Of a stretch of 64,000 bases of DNA, positions 63,371-64,000 are shown piece by piece. Source of the DNA: Thermoleophilia bacterium (GTDB lineage: Bacteria > Actinomycetota > Thermoleophilia > Miltoncostaeales > Miltoncostaeaceae); NCBI GenBank assembly GCA_020438485.1, contig JAGQUM010000005.1, positions 20,881-84,880 of the forward strand, written 5' to 3'. Position 1 is the first letter of the stretch, and each line of letters opens with the position of its first letter. The notes below the pieces were generated by a model, which was not told the DNA's origin, searched no databases, and saw only the letters and a list, made by a program, of their open reading frames with translations. The position numbers and the translations under genes are program-made.

Positions 63371-63823
63371 TCAGCGGCGGAAGACCAGCACGATCTGACG
63401 AGCGGAGGGGCGGCGCACGACGGCGGGCCGGACCTGACGCGTGAGGCCCACGCCGTACGTGACCTGCCCCTCGAAGTCGCCGGCCATCCGCGCCTGGACC
63501 ACCAGGTCGAGCGTGGGCGTGACGGTGCGCGGGGCGCACGAGGGCCGGTACGACGAGTCGTGCGCGTGGGCCATGGAGAACACCACCTGGCGGAACGCGC
63601 GCCCCCGGACGGCCACCGGCGCGCCGCTGCCGTCCTGCGTCACGCGCGTGACGGCGAACGTACGCACCGTGGCGGGGAGCCCGCCGCGGAACGTGAACAC
63701 CAGGCGATCGGCGGACGTGCCGCGCTGCGCCTCGACGTGCTGGAGAACGGGCATCGCGCCGGCCGCAGCGGGCAGCGCACCGAGCGCCGTCGCGGCCACG
63801 CACGCGCGTAGGAGTCGGCTCAT
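63371..63823 (-). CDS. Secreted AMIN-like domain protein
   Basis: A 150-residue exported protein with a signal peptide of about 23 residues (ending AAGA). The body reads RLVFTFRGGLPATVRTFAV, FRQVVFSMAHAHDSSYRP, LDLVVQARMAGDFEGQVTYG and ARQIVLVF, the pattern of short AMIN-like proteins of actinobacteria. They are thought to act at the cell envelope; no enzymatic motif is present. It faces the glycosylase gene with a 4-base gap. Confidence 0.78.
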   Translation of the reverse strand: MSRLLRACVAATALGALPAAAGAMPVLQHVEAQRGTSADRLVFTFRGGLPATVRTFAVTRVTQDGSGAPVAVRGRAFRQVVFSMAHAHDSSYRPSCAPRTVTPTLDLVVQARMAGDFEGQVTYGVGLTRQVRPAVVRRPSARQIVLVFRR

Positions 63824-63878
63824 GGCGGGATGGTACGGCTGCCGCGGCGGACCGTCAACGGGCCCCCGCGGCGGATGC

Positions 63879-63998
63879 TCACGCCGTTGCGGTCACGGGC
63901 GGGCGGTCCGCGGCGCCCGGCGCCGTCACCCACCCGTCGGCGCCCGACGGCCCGGCAGCCGCCGTCTGCGCGGCCGGCCGCGGGCCGCGGCGGGAGAT
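63879..63998 (-). CDS. Possible 3' end of a gene entering from beyond the window
   Basis: An open frame reads in from the window edge to a TGA at 63879-63881, encoding an Ala/Pro/Thr/Gly-rich end (SGADGWVTAPGAADRPPVTA). Composition is compatible with a real C-terminus, but the piece is too short to identify. The space from 63824 to 63878 shows nothing else. Confidence 0.3.
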   Translation of the reverse strand: MSRRGPRPAAQTAAAGPSGADGWVTAPGAADRPPVTATA

Positions 63999-64000
63999 CG

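Overview
The window is very GC-rich, densely coding DNA from an actinobacterium. It has strong third-position GC bias, many GTG starts, 4-base ATGA/GTGA overlaps, actinobacterial-type LexA operators, a group III (PPi-type) phosphofructokinase, an ImuB/DnaE2 mutagenesis system and many secreted alanine/proline-rich proteins. A deep-branching lineage such as class Thermoleophilia fits the mix, but that is inference; no rRNA or tRNA gene is present to settle it.

Layout. 1-1.8 kb: glycosyltransferase and RmlC-like sugar epimerase. 1.9-10 kb: a GGDEF-EAL protein, an amino-acid ABC importer operon, a secreted trypsin-like protease and a chemoreceptor. 10-16.8 kb: a ferric-reductase-like/ApbE/small membrane protein operon, a DUF4383-type protein, a Fur regulator and a local family of secreted Ig-like proteins whose middle copy has decayed. 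16.9-23.2 kb: PPi-type phosphofructokinase, topoisomerase III, an ArfB-like factor, a nitroreductase and a soluble PAS chemoreceptor. 23.5-28.2 kb: a GGDEF/HD-GYP protein divergent from a KimA-like transporter. 28.3-37.7 kb: translesion synthesis region, with imuB plus a small partner and, about 4.3 kb further on, dnaE2, each with a LexA box touching its start codon. Between them lie a SpoU methyltransferase carrying an AT-rich palindrome, an SDR, a 5'-nucleotidase and a glutaredoxin-like protein. A frameshifted membrane-protein pseudogene follows dnaE2. 37.7-44.3 kb: class A beta-lactamase-like protein, CAP protein, ErpA/IscA, RraA-like protein, diguanylate cyclase, phosphoribosyltransferase and a SIMPL gene whose 3' end is duplicated around an IS481 relic. 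44.4-50.4 kb: DUF2156 protein, DUF72 protein, small HTH protein, and an operon of a degenerate GGDEF/HD-GYP protein with an HDOD-LuxR fusion. 50.5-57 kb: stand-alone TrpB2, CcmG/CcmH-type cytochrome c maturation proteins, a two-component system with an attached lipoprotein, an SDR and a secreted paralog of that lipoprotein. 57-62.4 kb: a biosynthetic cluster read deoC-like, hisIE, trpE, trpG, trpD, trpC. 62.5-64 kb: an Fpg/Nei glycosylase, an AMIN-like secreted protein and a partial reading frame.

Two themes recur. One is second-messenger and sensory signalling: four GGDEF/EAL/HD-GYP proteins, one HDOD protein and two chemoreceptors. The other is a gene-start pattern in which a TANNNT -10 element lies 6-9 bases upstream of the start codon with no room for a Shine-Dalgarno site; I found it at eleven genes, implying many leaderless or nearly leaderless mRNAs. 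The most unusual items are the start-abutting SOS boxes of a split mutasome, the AT-rich palindrome inside the SpoU gene, the DeoC-like protein lacking its Schiff-base lysine, the HDOD-LuxR fusion, and the decayed or duplicated loci. No CRISPR array, prophage, intact insertion sequence, tRNA or rRNA was seen.
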